The notes beneath the pieces were generated by a model. That model was not told the origin of the DNA. It saw only the letters and a list, made by a program, of their open reading frames with translations, and did no database searches. 64,000 bases of DNA from Melampsora larici-populina 98AG31 (lineage: Eukaryota; Basidiomycota; Pucciniomycetes; Pucciniales; Melampsoraceae): contig NW_006768851.1 in NCBI RefSeq assembly GCF_000204055.1, forward strand, positions 186,001-250,000, written 5' to 3'. The position numbers and the translations under genes were made by a program. This document shows, one piece after another, positions 60,300 through 64,000 of this stretch (positions are counted from its first letter, which is position 1; each line of letters opens with the position of its first letter).

Positions 60300-63200
60300 C
60301 TTTTGAGTAGAATCATATCAGACCATGACGCGTGTTTTTATAAAGGCAAAACGATCACAAAAGTACTTGAAGAGATTGTAAGTCTACCTCAATAGATCCC
60401 TTTGTGGATCACAAAATTGAGATTAATACCCAGTCTCTATGTTCAGAGGATCTCAAATTCTTACTTCTTCTCTCACTTTGACCGTCATTTTTGAGCTGAG
60501 TTCGTTCCAGAGACAAAGGCCCTTGAAGAAGAATGAAATTGACAACTTCTCACCGCCATGCGAAGAGTACAATTTCAACCCTGTCTTTCTGGTCAGAATG
60601 TCTACACCACGGGGCAACTTTGAACTGGGACCACGTGAAATGTAAGTTGGGTATGACCACGCCGAGTGGTTGTGTAGAACAGGTGAAGGCAGTGTGAGTG
60701 CGGCTACGTGGCCCTCACCCGATGCTTGTCACCTGCTCTACACATCGAGAGGAAGACCATGTCGGCATGACGTGGCTTACCAGCCTATCAGTCGGTGAGC
60801 TGGTTGGTACGCGCGCGACCTGCCAGCAAGGTGCTCAGCACGTGATTCAGCTTGCGTGCCGGTAGTATAAGCTGATTTGCCTTCTGAGCACCTCGCTGGC
60901 AGGTGAGCTAACCAGCCAGGTGCTCAGCGGGCAATTGAATTTGGATCAGGTGCTCAGCACGTGAACAATCCTCCCTCATGTGAGTCATTATGGCTCAGGT
61001 TCACTCGCAACAGGGCAGCTCATGCATCTTGAAGACATCTTTTAGAACATTTTTTTTTCATTTCAATTCATTTCCATCCACATGTATATACCAAATTAAG
61101 TATTACACATTCATAGTCGAAAATGGCCAAGGTAATAAACTAAACAGGATTGAAAAAAACGATTGAAAAAGAAGAAAATCAAGTAAATAGAAATAAAATG
61201 AATAAAAAACATGTAGCCCTAGTAAAGCGGAAGGAAAATATATAGAAAAATAAAGAGAAGAATTGTTAGTAAAGAAAGTAATTAGAACAAAAAGAGAGAG
61301 ATAGGAATCAAGGTACATACTTACAATTAAAACATATAATTTTGAACAAGACCAATTGGATATAAGAAATGCAATTGAAAGAATTTATCAAAATTAAATC
61401 AAAAGAAATCAGTATCAAGTAAAAGAATAATAAGACATAAAAATAGGAAGAACTCCCGTTTATCAGTTAGAGATTGATTGGGTGACGAGATCTTGATAAC
61501 CAAAGCAATGAATCAATGACAAATTAAAAAAAATTGTACTCAATAGATAAACCGAAGTGATAGAAGATGAGTTGGAGCAATTTGCAAGCTAAATGATGCA
61601 GACTGGTGATGATAGCTTTGACACCCTAGAAAACAATCGAAAGACATGACTAGTTGTAAACATCATAATACAAGGCTCTTAGTATCAAGTTGGCAATATT
61701 GGATGACAAAGAAGAAGAAAAGACTTACGTGATGGGCTAGCTCAATATAAGCAAAGAGTGATCAAGAAGAGCTGTTGGCCAAAGTGATTTTGAAATTTGA
61801 AGGTCGCGTTTCCAGGCTGTGTAAATATGTACTAAATGTCATGCCTGGTGACATTTTCATAACCGGGCTTATGGACAATGAAGTATGACATCACAGGTAC
61901 ATGTCACAAATCTCACTACACTTTGTCCGCTGCCCCAGTCTAGCCCATTCTACGCTCGAGTTCTTCATCACACATGGGTCAGTGATCACATCACATCGAT
62001 CACCTTTGTCTTGGAGCCACTCATTCATTTGACTTCTATTGCATCATGATTCTGATAGGTATCAGTTGGCTGGATCCAACTCTTTCTTTTCTTTCCAACC
62101 ACTCTTTCAAATTTCATTCATTCAGATTCATATTTGCTGACTCTGGTCCTCTTCCATTCATATTGAAGTCCTTTGATCGATTGTTTCATTTGTCAGCCTT
62201 TACTTCTTTCATATTTATCTCATTCAAGTTACTGTGAAGCTTGATGTCATGATTTGCTCCTGTTTGAAGTGTTAATTTCAAACCCTTTGATCGTTTGTTT
62301 CATTTGTAAGTTCTCTTTTCCCCTTGCTTGAACGATTTTCTGATGTATCAATGAAGTTGAAGACTGACCTTTTGGTACTTTTCTGTCAATTTGTTCATAT
62401 ATTCATCATCATTCCTCTCTACCAGATATCAATGTTCTCCTTCCTTTTTGTTCATATGGTTCTTATTGTCCTGTACACCTGGATCGATCTCGTAGATTGT
62501 AGGTCTTTCTTTGTCCCAATTTTTTTTATCTCTCACTGATCAATTCATTGGTTTACTGCTTAATCAATAGAACCAATTGATCAAATCTATCAAGCACTAC
62601 AATCAATAATCGAAAATTTCACTCGCAGACTATTTCTATTTCTGTTACCTTACTGTTTTCAATGTTGTTTGTGTTTCTATCATCACCGTAACTAGTTTTT
62701 GTCCATGCAAAGATCAGATTAGTTGGTATACTATGCACTGCGTGAGCAAAAATTGAGAACCTCCCAGCCTGATTCAACTGTTGTGGCTATTCAGCCATCA
62801 TGAGGCTGGATGAGCCAACGCTCACCAGCTCAATACAACTTCCGTACAGTACAAGCGTGTGAGCTTTCACACCTGGTCGTCACAAAGCTTGCCTCATACC
62901 CTAACAAGGCGAGTCAGCTCACCCGTTCATTTATGATATGAGTTGACTCACCCGCTCATCAGGTGAGTTATCACGCTTTAGCAAGGTAATCAGATTGGGT
63001 GAAGGCCACACTGGCTGGCACGTGTAACTCACGTTGGGTATGACAATGTAGACAGCACATATTTCAATGGCTCACGTGAGCGTCACGTGCCATCCGCCCC
63101 GTGGTGTAAATATACATTTCTTCTCCCACTTTTACTATTAGGCTCTGAGCAGGCGATCTCTCGATTCATCATCCACCCTGTTAGACATAAGGAAAGTGGA

Positions 63201-63664
63201 AGAAAGAAGGAATGGTAGGCGTCCTTTTCATTATGTATTGCTAGTACAGACCAGTATGAGGACAGCCGACATAAACACTGAACTAATGATCAAGATCATC
63301 TCATACGACCACAACTTGATATCAGATCAAATCAAGACACAATTTGGAGAGAAAATTGACCAGAAAATGTAACTTTGAAGATGTTGGTAGTTTATTACAA
63401 CACAAAGCGCGCACAACATTAAACAAGACTACCAACATATAGGAGATTATGCAACAGTATTTCAACTCCAAGGGGATCACCAAATACTTCAAGCTGCTTG
63501 ACATGGAGAATGAGTAAGGCGTCCAGGAGGAAGAAAGAACAGGTAGACAATCAGAAAATAAGCAAGAAGTACAGTAAGCATGGCTAATGAATCAAAAAGA
63601 CAACAGAGTAGGGACACATAACCTGATCTGAAGGCTGGAAATCTTATCTCCATGGACCAATCGT
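60300..63664. other. Long intergenic with E-box/hairpin clusters, no gene supported
   Basis: AT-rich; the longest frames are hydrophobic and lack splice structure. 60650-61000 and 62760-63130 are GC-richer islands full of CAGCTCACC/GGTGAGCTG-type short inverted pairs and CACGTG words. 61130-61330 is an A/G-rich strand. Confidence 0.45.
60825..60970. repeat. Repeated GGTGCTCAGCACGTGA word
   Basis: Two full copies (60830-60845, 60949-60964), one shortened direct copy (about 60918-60928) and one inverted partial copy (about 60883-60892). The word is itself palindromic around GCTCAGC and contains the E-box CACGTG. Confidence 0.65.
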
Positions 63665-64000
63665 TTATTCCGTTCGTCCACCGCCGATCTAAAAACGAAG
63701 CGATTGAAGAGAAGAATGAAACCAAATCGTAGGAAATCTTGCTTGAAAGAAGGGTTTTCAAGAAGAGGACGGACCTGCTCGATCATCACATCAATAGTGT
63801 CGTCATCGGTCATATCAAGCTATTAAAAGCAATTATGATGGGTAAGCTGAACTTAAATGATCAATGAAGTAAGCTTAAAGTAATCACTCACATCCTCGGG
63901 GGTATCCTAAGGCCGTCGTTCGAGGATGAAATTAAATCCCAATAATTAGGTGTCTTATACTAGAAATCAAAATCTAAAATCTCTTGAGTAAACTCACATC
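63665..64000 (-). CDS. SUMO, copy 3, 3' part (window edge)
   Basis: Minus exons visible: the last three bases of the 13-nt micro-exon (63998-64000), 63906-63892 (15 nt, DTPED), 63819-63775 (LDMTDDDTIDVMIEQ) and 63688-63665 (IGGGRTE, stop). The final exon gives Gly-Gly followed by GRTE, a normal SUMO precursor tail. Exon lengths 15, 45 and 24 nt equal those of copy 1. The rest lies beyond the window. 3' flanking DNA (63477-63560) is also homologous to that of copy 1, so this is a segmental duplicate, apparently intact. Confidence 0.85.

Noticed and set aside
62046..62539. Membrane protein gene from hydrophobic frames
   Set aside because: Hydrophobicity follows from T-rich sequence; no splice sites or conserved residues.

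Overview
The window is eukaryotic and looks like a basidiomycete fungus, most likely a rust (Pucciniales). Genes are densely interrupted by short GT-AG introns of about 50-90 nt. The intergenic DNA is AT-rich and full of nested transposable elements. The transposon content (KDZ transposase with CxC-type cysteine clusters, pogo, mariner, DIRS and copia) and the alpha-kinases fit that lineage. Species is inference only. Exon phases were checked by hand, so several gene models are firm; where a 5' end is unresolved this is stated.

Layout: 1-3.1 kb, end of a Ser/Pro-rich protein gene. 4.8-6.5 kb, a secreted GDSL/SGNH esterase. 7.0-23.6 kb, a nest: a DIRS-type tyrosine-recombinase retrotransposon whose gag is split by a 5.3-kb mariner element carrying a passenger gene, and whose 3' end is split by a 5.4-kb copia element. 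23.7-24.6 kb, a pogo-type MITE with a second MITE inside. 26.6-28.6 kb, alanine aminotransferase. 29.4-33.8 kb, a small gene divergent from MCM2; MCM2 has a 1-nt frameshift beside its Walker A motif. 35.3-36.0 kb, a SUMO gene. 36.7-38.9 kb, a zinc-knuckle-like gene. 41.8-52.6 kb, a degenerate alpha-kinase, an intact KDZ transposase, an intact pogo element and an intact alpha-kinase. 53.4-58.1 kb, an integrase-type gene split by a 2.3-kb insertion, and a TIR element. 59.3-60.0 kb and 63.7-64.0 kb, two more SUMO-like genes.

Housekeeping genes (MCM2, alanine aminotransferase, SUMO) are islands between transposons of different ages. The pogo and KDZ open frames are intact after splicing. The mariner, copia and DIRS copies carry inactivating changes; in the mariner all five stops are TGA at positions compatible with CGA to TGA decay. 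The least expected feature is the set of three SUMO-like genes on one strand, sharing the same exon architecture including 13-nt and 15-nt micro-exons. Two end in a Gly-Gly maturation site with a short tail, and one has lost it.
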